Source: a virus. Taken from it: a stretch of 30,390 nt of DNA. The translations under genes were made by a program, and so were the position numbers. Positions 1 through 5,664 of this stretch are shown piece after piece. How positions within the stretch are numbered: position 1 is the stretch's first letter; every line of letters begins with the position of its first letter. A model generated the notes under the pieces. It was not told the DNA's origin and made no database searches. It saw only the letters and a list, made by a program, of their open reading frames with translations. Where the stretch lies: positions 1 to 30,390 of the IMG/VR virus record IMGVR_UViG_3300040815_000286; one strand, 5' to 3'.

Positions 1-10
1 AGGATTTCAA

Positions 11-376
11 ATGTGGCAAGCATTGATCGGCCCAGTAGCCAACATCGCTGGCACTTGGCTTGAAGGAAAACAGAAAAAGGCAGAGGCGAAGGCAAAGCTA
101 GAGGTTGCTAAGGTCGAAGCTACTGTCAAAAAGGTTGAGCAGGATGGTGACTGGGAAGCACAAGCTATGTCGTCATCCGATAACTCATGGAAGGATGAGG
201 CTTGGACGCTGTGCTTTATTGCGCTGATCTTGGCATCATTCGTGCCACCCCTCCAGCCATATATGCAAGCTGGGTTTGATTTCCTGCGTACTGCTCCTGA
301 GTGGCTACAGTGGGGCATCCTTGCAAGCATCGCCGCATCTTTTGGTATCAAGTCAATCAGTCAGTTGAAGAAATGA
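11..376 (+). CDS. Holin-like membrane protein (GTA/3TM holin type)
   Basis: The 121-residue product probably permeabilises the inner membrane at the end of infection so that the peptidase encoded next can reach peptidoglycan. Residues 1-17 are hydrophobic to amphipathic, residues 20-45 are a charged Lys/Glu/Ala-rich helix, and two hydrophobic segments follow at about 65-84 and 98-116. The WKDEAW junction before the first of these segments resembles the PF11351 'holin of 3TMs' family, first named from alphaproteobacterial gene transfer agents; this is recognition by eye. An AGGA lies 7 bases before the ATG. The stop overlaps the start of the lysis peptidase in an ATGA junction, which is typical of a lysis cassette. 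No spanin pair is visible here; it may lie to the left of the window. Confidence 0.75.
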   Translation: MWQALIGPVANIAGTWLEGKQKKAEAKAKLEVAKVEATVKKVEQDGDWEAQAMSSSDNSWKDEAWTLCFIALILASFVPPLQPYMQAGFDFLRTAPEWLQWGILASIAASFGIKSISQLKK

Positions 377-828
377 AACTAAGCCGCAACTTCTCTCTTA
401 ATGAGTTAACCAAGAGCCAAACTGCGGTGCGCAACCAGATCGACAACACGCCGGCTGATGAGCATATCGAAGCCCTGCAAGCTCTCTGTAAGGCGATCCT
501 ACAGCCTGTGCGCGACCACTTTGACATACCCTTCACACCCTCTTCTGGCTATCGCTCTGCGGCCTTGTGTGAGGCTGTTGGCTCCAGCAAGAAAAGCCAG
601 CACGCCAAAGGTGAGGCGGCTGACTTTGAGGTGTCTGGCATTGACAACTATGATCTTGCTTGCTGGATCCGCGACAACCTGACATTCGATCAGCTTATCC
701 TTGAGTACTACAAGTCTGGCGATCCGTCCTCTGGCTGGGTGCATTGCTCTTTCAAGGACAAGGGTAGCAACCGACATGAGTGCCTGACCTTCAATGGCAA
801 AGAATATAAAAAGGGTTTAATCCGCTGA
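373..828 (+). CDS. Endolysin, peptidase M15 family (VanY/M15A-like)
   Basis: The 151-residue product is a likely zinc peptidase that cleaves peptide stems in peptidoglycan during lysis. The visible motifs are SGYRS (58-62), SQHAKGEAAD (75-84) and WVHCS (122-126). In the M15A family His77, Asp84 and His124 would be the zinc ligands. No signal peptide is seen, so export would depend on the preceding holin. The ATG at 373 overlaps the holin stop by four bases (ATGA); a start 72 bases upstream is possible but would run far into the holin gene and add a non-homologous-looking leader. The 3' end faces a leftward gene only four bases away, with no clear hairpin terminator between them. Confidence 0.87.
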   Translation: MKLSRNFSLNELTKSQTAVRNQIDNTPADEHIEALQALCKAILQPVRDHFDIPFTPSSGYRSAALCEAVGSSKKSQHAKGEAADFEVSGIDNYDLACWIRDNLTFDQLILEYYKSGDPSSGWVHCSFKDKGSNRHECLTFNGKEYKKGLIR

Positions 829-832
829 GCAA

Positions 833-1045
833 CTATTCCAGATTGGCATCAACACCAACAAGACTGAAGCGTGTCCTGTTGTCGCCATAGCGATTGATGC
901 AAGTCTCAAGAGCCTTGATTGCGCGGTCACGCTTTTTGTAGATGCACCCCTCTGTTGGCTCTGCAAGCCACTTGTAGTTGCGCCCAAAGAAATATTCTGG
1001 CATCTCTCCGTCGCGTGTGCGGACAACATAGTAACCCTTAGTCAT
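833..1045 (-). CDS. Hypothetical small phage protein (70 aa)
   Basis: This is the last gene of the leftward early operon. The protein (MTKGYYVVRTRDGEMPEYFFG...) has a beta-rich start with many aromatics and a basic helix around residues 38-50; I do not recognise a family. The ATG at 1045 overlaps the preceding gene's stop by eight bases (ATGACTAA) and has a G-rich stretch just upstream. A GTG at 1054 is an alternative start. The gene converges on the endolysin with a four-base gap, so transcripts from the two arms would meet here. Confidence 0.6.
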   Translation of the reverse strand: MTKGYYVVRTRDGEMPEYFFGRNYKWLAEPTEGCIYKKRDRAIKALETCINRYGDNRTRFSLVGVDANLE

Positions 1046-1241
1046 TGTCCCCACCCAAGTTTAGCAGGCCGCGCTGACGGACAATCTTTGCCGCCTCTTC
1101 CACAAAATTAAGAAGTTGATTGTCGCTAATCAAAACTGAGTGATACACATTGTCCTTGCCGCGAAAGCACAGCTCTGCGGCCCACTCCTTTTCAGGAGCA
1201 TTGCGCAAGTAAAACAGTTGGTGCACGTCGTTATTTTCCAT
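1038..1241 (-). CDS. Hypothetical small phage protein (67 aa)
   Basis: The product (MENNDVHQLFYLRNAP...) is mixed alpha/beta with no recognised family. I chose the ATG at 1241 because GAGAGGG lies nine bases upstream; the ATG at 1250 is in frame but that same purine run would sit directly against it. It overlaps the previous gene's stop by about 11 bases and the next gene by eight, continuing the chain of short overlaps in this operon. Function is unknown; position in the recombination and replication operon is the only clue. Confidence 0.6.
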   Translation of the reverse strand: MENNDVHQLFYLRNAPEKEWAAELCFRGKDNVYHSVLISDNQLLNFVEEAAKIVRQRGLLNLGGDND

Positions 1242-1404
1242 TTCTTTCATCCCTCTCTACTATAGCTCTGAGCATCTCCGCTCTTAGGTTAATCCAATCC
1301 ACTGAAAGCATCCTTGCCCCATCAGGATCATATAGCTTGCGGTTCTTAATATGATTCTCAATCACTTCGCTGACGCGGTCTAGTCCCTCAGTGGTCGCTG
1401 GCAT
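1231..1404 (-). CDS. Hypothetical small phage protein (57 aa)
   Basis: I place the start at 1404 (MPATTEGLDRVSEVIENHI...) because a clear GGGAGGA lies about nine bases upstream, inside the end of the preceding zinc-ribbon gene. The reading frame stays open up to 1608, but the extra N-terminal part would overlap the zinc-ribbon gene almost entirely and is not protein-like. The short product looks helical and charged, with no recognised domain. The 17-base overlap with the upstream gene suggests translational coupling. Confidence 0.55.
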   Translation of the reverse strand: MPATTEGLDRVSEVIENHIKNRKLYDPDGARMLSVDWINLRAEMLRAIVERDERNGK

Positions 1405-1630
1405 CTTCGTGGTCCTCCCAAGGATCTTCGTCGATAGAACCTGAGCCGCCGCATCTCTCACAGTCTGCACGATCATTGTAGGGTTCGCCATAAACTTGCG
1501 GAGCGTACCACCCATCCATCGGCCCATCATCACAAGGCACCCAACCACGACCTTTGCAGTCAGGGCAGTCAACGATTGGAATTTTAATTTCATCACCACG
1601 TCTCCCAAAAATTATTCGATAACTTGACAT
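1388..1630 (-). CDS. Zinc-ribbon protein, DnaJ-type CxxCxGxG repeats
   Basis: The 80-residue protein has two cysteine knuckles, CPDCKGRG (about 22-29) and CERCGGSG (about 57-64), the pattern of the DnaJ cysteine-rich zinc domain. A third cysteine pair member follows the first knuckle in WVPC. The tail is very acidic. Small DnaJ-zinc-finger-like proteins are common in phage early operons, but their targets are mostly unknown. AGGAGG lies eight bases before the ATG, a strong start. The last 17 bases overlap the next gene. Confidence 0.75.
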   Translation of the reverse strand: MSSYRIIFGRRGDEIKIPIVDCPDCKGRGWVPCDDGPMDGWYAPQVYGEPYNDRADCERCGGSGSIDEDPWEDHEDASDH

Positions 1631-1808
1631 TGTCTTTCCTCCTTGCTTCTGACAGACAGTCCTCTGCGTGGTGCACTGTCTGCTTTGTCATCAGAACAAC
1701 CCAGTCACTGTTGTTCAAGTTTATTGATCCTCCGCATCCTGCGCAGGTGTCCCATCTGGGTTTAACCCCAGAGCCTGAAGAGCGGTTCTTTTTCTTAGCT
1801 CGCGCCAT
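1593..1808 (-). CDS. Small zinc-finger-like protein (71 aa)
   Basis: After a basic N-terminus (MARAKKKNRSSGSG) the protein has CAGCGG (22-27) and, about 25 residues later, VHHAEDC (45-51). This C-x2-C ... H-H-x3-C layout resembles treble-clef-like zinc fingers and argues that the frame is real, although it overlaps the upstream gene by 88 bases and the downstream one by 38. The start at 1808 has only a weak ribosome-binding site (GCTGGGC), so expression may depend on translational coupling. No specific function can be assigned. Confidence 0.6.
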   Translation of the reverse strand: MARAKKKNRSSGSGVKPRWDTCAGCGGSINLNNSDWVVLMTKQTVHHAEDCLSEARRKDNVKLSNNFWETW

Positions 1809-2011
1809 GCCCAGCTATCGGTTGGGCAACTGCTGATTTCCAGTAGCCACTTTTCTAGTGACAGGCACCTGCCGCGCCAATATTTGGCGATAGCTAGGCA
1901 ATCGCCATGATTGAGTTTCTCCATCTCCGCCTCCGGCATGAGCCTGATCTGCTCTGTCAGCTTCTGGTTTGTGCTTTTCAGCTTGCTCATTAATGAACTT
2001 TTGTCGCTCAT
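1721..2011 (-). CDS. Hypothetical phage protein (96 aa)
   Basis: This mainly helical protein has a Lys/Leu-rich N-terminus and a Trp-rich core (AKYWRGRCLSLEKWLLEI, about 42-59). No family is recognised. The start at 2011 is well supported by AGGAG eight bases upstream, inside the DnaA-like gene. As a result its first 65 or so codons share 197 bases with the 3' end of the DnaA-like gene in another frame, and its last 88 bases overlap the next zinc-finger gene. Either the overlap is truly dual-coding or one frame end is misread; the good ribosome-binding site favours a real gene. Confidence 0.6.
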   Translation of the reverse strand: MSDKSSLMSKLKSTNQKLTEQIRLMPEAEMEKLNHGDCLAIAKYWRGRCLSLEKWLLEISSCPTDSWAWRELRKRTALQALGLNPDGTPAQDAEDQ

Positions 2012-2432
2012 CCTCTATCTCCTGACTCAAGGCCAACACCTTCTCACAATCTTTTGCCAGTTGGAAGTCGGTTCGCATCTTTTCTCTGACTGACTTGACG
2101 CCGTGCAAAATCGAAGTGTGGTCGCGGTTCATCAACCTGCCGATGGTGGTCAGGCTGAGTTTAAGCTCAGTGTTTGCAAGATAGTAGATAACATGGCGCG
2201 GCTTGATCAGATTGCCTGCCCGACCGCCACCCTTAAGATCATCCAAGCTGACATCGAAGACCCTCTGTGTTGCACGCGCAATGGATGCAAAACTGTTGCG
2301 GCGCGTGGTCAATTCATCAACCTCAATGTGCTTCTCCAGCTCCTTGCGATCACATAGACGCGCTATGCGTTTTGAAATTTCAATGTCAGTGAAGTCATCT
2401 GGAACATCAAGCCTGATTACGATCTGCTTCAT
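1815..2432 (-). CDS. DnaA domain IV-like DNA-binding protein (no AAA+)
   Basis: Residues about 47-120 of the 205-residue product match the C-terminal DNA-binding domain of the initiator DnaA: a helical region, then the basic helix-turn-helix ending in the signature MNRDHTSILHGVKSV (101-115), which corresponds to the GGRDHTTVLHAV motif of DnaA. The ATPase domain III is absent, so the protein cannot itself act as a DnaA ATPase. It could bind DnaA boxes to recruit, mimic or block host initiation. Residues 121-205 are charged and low in hydrophobics, and from about 141 the DNA is shared with the next gene. I start at 2432 (MKQIVIRL), with GGGAG just upstream; an in-frame codon at 2474 adds a basic leader inside the upstream gene. 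Confidence 0.85.
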   Translation of the reverse strand: MKQIVIRLDVPDDFTDIEISKRIARLCDRKELEKHIEVDELTTRRNSFASIARATQRVFDVSLDDLKGGGRAGNLIKPRHVIYYLANTELKLSLTTIGRLMNRDHTSILHGVKSVREKMRTDFQLAKDCEKVLALSQEIEDERQKFINEQAEKHKPEADRADQAHAGGGDGETQSWRLPSYRQILARQVPVTRKVATGNQQLPNR

Positions 2433-2772
2433 CTCTCTCCCTCTCAAACTGTTGCGTCTCAAGTCCAACCTCAAGCACCTTTTGTGCTAGCTTCAATAGC
2501 TGACGGCTAGACATCTTGCGGTCATAAAGTTTGCCGTCGATGTAGACGCGCAGTGCCCCTGTCAATGGAATTGGCAGGAAATTTTCTGGCTCCAGCCTCT
2601 TATCAACTGGTGCCGTTATTAATTCACTCTTTGTCATAAAACCTTTCCCTCCACAAAGTGAGCACGGCTGTTCGATGTAACTGGTGCCGTTCTCATTGTC
2701 TCCGTCAGGATTAACTTCGATTAAGAGCATACCTTGATTGCACTTAGAACATTTTACAGCCGTGTCACTCAT
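2407..2772 (-). CDS. Zinc-ribbon protein (121 aa)
   Basis: The N-terminal half has CSKC (8-11) and CSLCGGKG (37-44), a four-cysteine zinc knuckle pair. The C-terminal half (about 70-121) is helical and charged, ending in a Glu/Arg-rich tail. The role is not recognisable, but it sits between the single-strand-annealing genes and the DnaA-like gene and is probably part of early DNA metabolism or takeover. The ATG at 2772 follows GAGGACATGAC, the same leader seen before several rightward genes (4805, 5040, 7784), which links the two arms. Confidence 0.65.
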   Translation of the reverse strand: MSDTAVKCSKCNQGMLLIEVNPDGDNENGTSYIEQPCSLCGGKGFMTKSELITAPVDKRLEPENFLPIPLTGALRVYIDGKLYDRKMSSRQLLKLAQKVLEVGLETQQFERERDEADRNQA

Positions 2773-2785
2773 GTCATGTCCTCAA

Positions 2786-3061
2786 TTAAAATGGAATGCT
2801 GTCGTCTACTGGCTGAGCTGGTGCCGCCGCAGGCGCATTGTTGGCAAACTTTGGGTTGGGCCGTTGGGCTTTGCCCTTCAGTGTTGGTGCACGTTCATTG
2901 TCGCTCTGGTTTGGCCAAAGGGAAATTTCAATGACGTCACCTGCCTTATAGTCGTCGTCCAAAACAACATTGCCGCGAAGTGCAGGCTGTTTGTTATTCG
3001 GTTCGTATTTCGGATTTTTCCAAAAGGCCGCTTGGCCTTTATTATCGTACTGCTGGCTCAT
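2786..3061 (-). CDS. SSB-like small protein with acidic DDSIPF tail
   Basis: The 91-residue protein starts at 3061 (MSQQYDNKGQAAFW...), with AGGAAC upstream; an in-frame start 48 bases earlier would run into the preceding gene. Residues 1-65 look like a small beta-barrel, with a GDVIEISLW strand, and recall DUF736-type phage proteins. An Ala/Pro-rich linker leads to the C-terminal DDSIPF, which closely mimics the DDDIPF tip that bacterial SSB uses to recruit partner proteins. I infer a single-strand DNA-binding or SSB-mimic role supporting the adjacent annealing protein. Whether the N-terminal part is an OB fold cannot be shown by eye. Confidence 0.6.
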   Translation of the reverse strand: MSQQYDNKGQAAFWKNPKYEPNNKQPALRGNVVLDDDYKAGDVIEISLWPNQSDNERAPTLKGKAQRPNPKFANNAPAAAPAQPVDDSIPF

Positions 3062-3078
3062 ATCATGTTCCTTTCTGC

Positions 3079-3738
3079 TCAGCGTTTCGACACAAGATAG
3101 TCGCGCCATTTGGTGAATCGTTCGTTGATCAACTCAATGTGCGGACTGGTTGTGATGGCCTTTTGTGAGCGTGCGTACACGTCACGAAGGTCATCAACAC
3201 TCTCACATCCTTTGATTGCAAGAGTGATTTCGTTGACGAAGTCATCGTCCGAATTTGAAACCTCAGCCGCCGTGCTGGTGTGGGAGGACTGACCAACAGG
3301 CGACTGAGGCGTTTGCGCAGGAGGAGCATTAACATCCTGCGCATTGCTGGCGGATGGGGAGGGGACATCTTCGCCAGCATAAATGTGGAAGCCAAGCCCA
3401 AGATAGCCGATAGCTTTTGTTAGGCAACGCTGTAGCGCAGTGTTGACTTCAAAGCTGTTCGGATTTTGGACTGGCTTGTTGTTGAAACTCAGCACTGGGA
3501 ATGTCTCAGTCTGACTGTCCCCTCCGGCTGTTACTGTGACCTTCACAAAGGCATAGCCATTGTGATCGACGAAGCACGGATAACCTTGCGCGTTTTCGTG
3601 CTTAACGAAAGTTGCATCTGGGCATACGTCGCGGAGCTTGCCCCACGCCCAAGCCCAACTCAGGTAGCTCATGCCGTTTTTCTTTTCGACGTGACCGCTC
3701 ACGTCGATGCGTGAAAGTTTTTCCCAAACACTGCTCAT
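3079..3738 (-). CDS. Single-strand annealing protein, DUF1071/Sak-type
   Basis: The 219-residue protein carries the MSYLSWAWAWGKL signature (23-35) of the DUF1071 family, which groups with phage single-strand annealing recombinases. These proteins coat resected single strands and anneal them to complementary DNA, usually with a partner exonuclease. The conserved core runs to about residue 125 (ALQRCLTKAIGYLGLGFHIY). A Ser/Pro/Gln-rich linker follows (about 130-165), then a C-terminal helical domain. The partner exonuclease gene lies immediately upstream with a four-base overlap. A strong AAGGAGG lies before the ATG. Confidence 0.82.
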   Translation of the reverse strand: MSSVWEKLSRIDVSGHVEKKNGMSYLSWAWAWGKLRDVCPDATFVKHENAQGYPCFVDHNGYAFVKVTVTAGGDSQTETFPVLSFNNKPVQNPNSFEVNTALQRCLTKAIGYLGLGFHIYAGEDVPSPSASNAQDVNAPPAQTPQSPVGQSSHTSTAAEVSNSDDDFVNEITLAIKGCESVDDLRDVYARSQKAITTSPHIELINERFTKWRDYLVSKR

Positions 3739-4631
3739 TGTTTTCCTCCTTGTTGAAAACGTCCATATACCCAGTCCTTCGCTTCGCTCAGAAGCTCAGA
3801 GCCGATGTTCCATCGAAAGTCACCAAAGTCAAAGTCAAGGTAATTGACCAAGACATCTGGATCGGTTGAAATTTTTAGAAGGTTTTGGCGAACCACTGCA
3901 CGTTGCAAGAGCATACCCAAGTGATCACGCAAGCTGTCGAAGCGCATGGCCTGACAATTCTCTTCGCTGAAAATGCGATAGCCTTCTTCGTTGAAGTATA
4001 TGAGGATCGGCTTCTTGCCAGTCGCGGCGGAATAAAGCGCGACTTGCGTCAGGTGCGACCAGTCAGGCGTTTCTGGTAACTTGGTCGGCGTGATGTTGCG
4101 CGATCCATCTTTTCTTAGTGGCCCAGCGCGCGGCGACTTGGTTTTCAATTCGATTACATGATAGTCGGTGACTATATCGCAGTAGCCGATTATCGGAATG
4201 TCCAAGCCGACTGGCTCATAAATTATCGGAAGCTCAGCTACGCCATTCATGATGTCAATGCCGACCGCCTCTTCGCAGGCTTGGATGCCATTGTCGATGT
4301 AGCGATCAACAAATTCGTAAAGGTAATCTCTTTTTAAGCCATCAACTTCGCTGATCGGCGTGTGATTTTTCACGCGCTCTTTTGCGCGTTCGATCACCTG
4401 ATCAATAAAGATGTTGTCTGCGTTAATCAGGATTTCTTGAACGGCATCGTGGATCGCGCCACCTGCTTCGGCTGGTATGCCGAATGGAATTGTTTTGCGA
4501 CGATCACCCAGCTTCAGCATTTCAAAAGCCCAAAGACCTTGCGGCTTGATGAGTTGGCTGTTGCTGAAGTGAGTGATCACGGCCTTGCCGTCACGCATCA
4601 CATAATCTGGCAGTGGCTTAAAATTTTCCAT
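3735..4631 (-). CDS. RecB-like PD-(D/E)XK exonuclease
   Basis: This is the first gene of the leftward operon. The 298-residue product has the ordered motifs of RecB/Cas4-type nucleases: GGAIHD with His61, the metal-binding Asp152 in GYCDIV, Glu161-x-Lys163 in VIELKTKS, and a QVALY motif with Gln196 and Tyr200. These enzymes resect double-strand ends to give single strands for the annealing protein encoded next, a functional analogue of lambda Exo-Beta. Glu-Leu-Lys is the catalytic E-x-K. A strong GGAGGA lies before the ATG and a promoter candidate lies at 4655-4683. Confidence 0.87.
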   Translation of the reverse strand: MENFKPLPDYVMRDGKAVITHFSNSQLIKPQGLWAFEMLKLGDRRKTIPFGIPAEAGGAIHDAVQEILINADNIFIDQVIERAKERVKNHTPISEVDGLKRDYLYEFVDRYIDNGIQACEEAVGIDIMNGVAELPIIYEPVGLDIPIIGYCDIVTDYHVIELKTKSPRAGPLRKDGSRNITPTKLPETPDWSHLTQVALYSAATGKKPILIYFNEEGYRIFSEENCQAMRFDSLRDHLGMLLQRAVVRQNLLKISTDPDVLVNYLDFDFGDFRWNIGSELLSEAKDWVYGRFQQGGKQ

Positions 4632-4654
4632 CTCTCATTCCTCCAATGAAGCAG

Positions 4655-4683
4655 ATCATAACCCGAATCAAAAATGCACACAA
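4655..4683 (-). promoter_or_regulatory. Leftward early promoter candidate
   Basis: On the minus strand, TTGTGT (4683-4678) and TATGAT (4660-4655) are separated by 17 bases, and the first codon of the leftward operon follows about 24 bases further on. The -10 matches the sigma-70 consensus at five of six positions; the -35 keeps only TTG, so activation by a factor is possible. Confidence 0.5.
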
Positions 4684-4713
4684 TACTTTTTTTGCATATT
4701 TGTGGTGCCTCTG

Positions 4714-4737
4714 AAACCCGCAGAAATCCTTGGGTTT
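4714..4737. promoter_or_regulatory. Inverted repeat in the divergent control region
   Basis: AAACCC (4714-4719) and GGGTTT (4732-4737) form a perfect six-base inverted repeat with a 12-base spacer, followed by TT. It lies between the two divergent promoters. It could be an operator or a weak rightward terminator; nothing distinguishes these from sequence alone. The 173-base space 4632-4804 otherwise holds only the two promoters. Confidence 0.35.
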
Positions 4738-4747
4738 TTAAGGGGGG

Positions 4748-4775
4748 TTGACACATTATTCATAATCTGCATAAT
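4748..4775 (+). promoter_or_regulatory. Rightward early promoter, sigma-70 type
   Basis: A perfect TTGACA at 4748-4753 is followed after 16 bases by CATAAT at 4770-4775, 30 bases before the ATG at 4805. Six G's lie directly upstream of the -35. The spacer contains ATTAT-TC-ATAAT, a short dyad that could be an operator. A second promoter at 7728 shares the G-tract, a TTCATA in the spacer, and the downstream leader. Confidence 0.75.
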
Positions 4776-4804
4776 AGTTAATGTGATCAAAAGGAGGACA
4801 CGAC

Positions 4805-5017
4805 ATGATTAAGTTGACAAAAAAACAAAGCACAGAATGGCTGGGCACCGGCTTCGGTTCTGACACAGCAACATGGGTTGTCAAAGGCCATGAGCATATC
4901 GAAGTTTTGAAACTTGCAGGGTCTTGGACTGCAATCGACCGCAACACAAACAGCCGTCTGATTAATGGTCAACCAACCAAAGCAGACGCTTTAGAAATTC
5001 TTTCTACCAAAATCTAA
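4805..5017 (+). CDS. Hypothetical early protein (70 aa)
   Basis: This is the first gene after the rightward promoter. The product (MIKLTKKQSTEWLGTGFG...) is probably a small beta-rich protein with a short C-terminal helix (TKADALEIL). No family is recognised. The start is decided by AAAGGAGGACACGAC directly before the ATG. First-transcribed small phage genes are often host-takeover factors, but there is no specific evidence of that here. Confidence 0.7.
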   Translation: MIKLTKKQSTEWLGTGFGSDTATWVVKGHEHIEVLKLAGSWTAIDRNTNSRLINGQPTKADALEILSTKI

Positions 5018-5039
5018 TCAGTCAAAAGGAGGACACAAC

Positions 5040-5174
5040 ATGACAAACCATCAAATTCTAAAAACCTTAGAAAAACTTAATGCAGAGCTTGAAGAGGTTC
5101 AAGAAAGCATAAAAACACTGGACGCAGATGTTATAGACTTTAGAGAAAAACTAGCAAAAGAGGGGGCGGCGTAA
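5040..5174 (+). CDS. Small coiled-coil protein (44 aa)
   Basis: A short open frame begins at an ATG preceded by AAAGGAGGACACAAC, nearly identical to the leader of the gene upstream. It encodes MTNHQILKTLEKLNAELEEV followed by a continuing heptad-like helix, ending in KEGAA. The whole protein could form one coiled-coil helix, perhaps a dimer. The stop codon TAA is the end of the GTAA loop of a strong hairpin (5163-5182). The ribosome-binding site and the clean heptads make it likely to be translated; its function is unknown. Confidence 0.65.
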   Translation: MTNHQILKTLEKLNAELEEVQESIKTLDADVIDFREKLAKEGAA

Positions 5175-5182
5175 GCCGCTCC
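5163..5182 (+). promoter_or_regulatory. Hairpin with GNRA loop holding a stop codon, copy 1
   Basis: GGGGCGGC (5163-5170) pairs with GCCGCTCC (5175-5182) over eight bases with one G-U pair, around the tetraloop GTAA whose TAA is the stop codon of the 44-residue gene. No T-tract follows, so it is not a classic terminator. A near copy ends another gene at 8588-8607. Confidence 0.6.
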
Positions 5183-5198
5183 GACAGGAGGAGAGAAA

Positions 5199-5402
5199 AT
5201 GTTAGCATATAGTCGTTATAAAAGTTTAGCAGTAGCCGTCGAAGGCAAATCAGGCATCGTCGTAGTTGATAGTGAGTTTGGTTATCCAGTGCCGTTGAAA
5301 TTTATCGGCGACGACGCGCACCTACTTTTTGAGAGAGCCTGCAACAAGCTGGGCTGGGTCAAAGACAAACGTTGCAAGCATGGTTATCGCAAGGTCGGTT
5401 GA
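5199..5402 (+). CDS. Hypothetical early protein (67 aa)
   Basis: The product (MLAYSRYKSLAVAVEGKSGI...) looks like a compact beta-hairpin region followed by a helix (DAHLLFERACNKLG) and a basic, Cys-containing tail. No family is recognised. AGGAGGAG lies about eight bases before the ATG. It follows the stop-codon hairpin by 16 bases and belongs to the same early transcript. Confidence 0.65.
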   Translation: MLAYSRYKSLAVAVEGKSGIVVVDSEFGYPVPLKFIGDDAHLLFERACNKLGWVKDKRCKHGYRKVG

Positions 5403-5451
5403 CGCATAAACCTAAGCGCGATACATTTCGTGCATCAACAAGGAGATGATA

Positions 5452-5664
5452 ATGATGACACTAAGAGAATGGATGACCGCTCAGGGCATCACCCAGCATC
5501 AGGCGGCGACACTGCTTGGTGTATCCCAGCCGACGCTTTGCCGATGGATCAATCTGGTCAATGCGCCAGACATTGAGAACATCATCAATATTCGCAAGGT
5601 GACGGGCGGAGCAGTGACTGCTGATAGCATCGTCAATGAGTGGGAAGGCATAACCAATGGCTAA
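5452..5664 (+). CDS. Helix-turn-helix protein, Cro/YdaS-like
   Basis: The 70-residue product carries a textbook helix-turn-helix: ITQHQAATLLGVSQPTLCRWI, split as helix 2 (QHQAATLLG) and recognition helix 3 (SQPTLCRWI), about residues 13-34. The size and the VTADSIV tail resemble Cro/YdaS-type phage repressors. Candidate targets are the dyads at the promoters near 4755-4766 and 7738-7754, but this is inference. I start at 5452, with AAGGAG seven bases upstream; the ATG at 5446 falls inside that ribosome-binding site. The 3' end overlaps the next gene by eight bases. No matching CI-like repressor or integrase is present, so a lysogenic switch is not demonstrated. Confidence 0.75.
   Translation: MMTLREWMTAQGITQHQAATLLGVSQPTLCRWINLVNAPDIENIINIRKVTGGAVTADSIVNEWEGITNG

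Noticed and set aside
1405-1608. Longer N-terminus for the 57-residue leftward gene
   Set aside because: It would overlap the zinc-ribbon gene almost completely and reads as an out-of-frame shadow; GGGAGGA supports the start at 1404.
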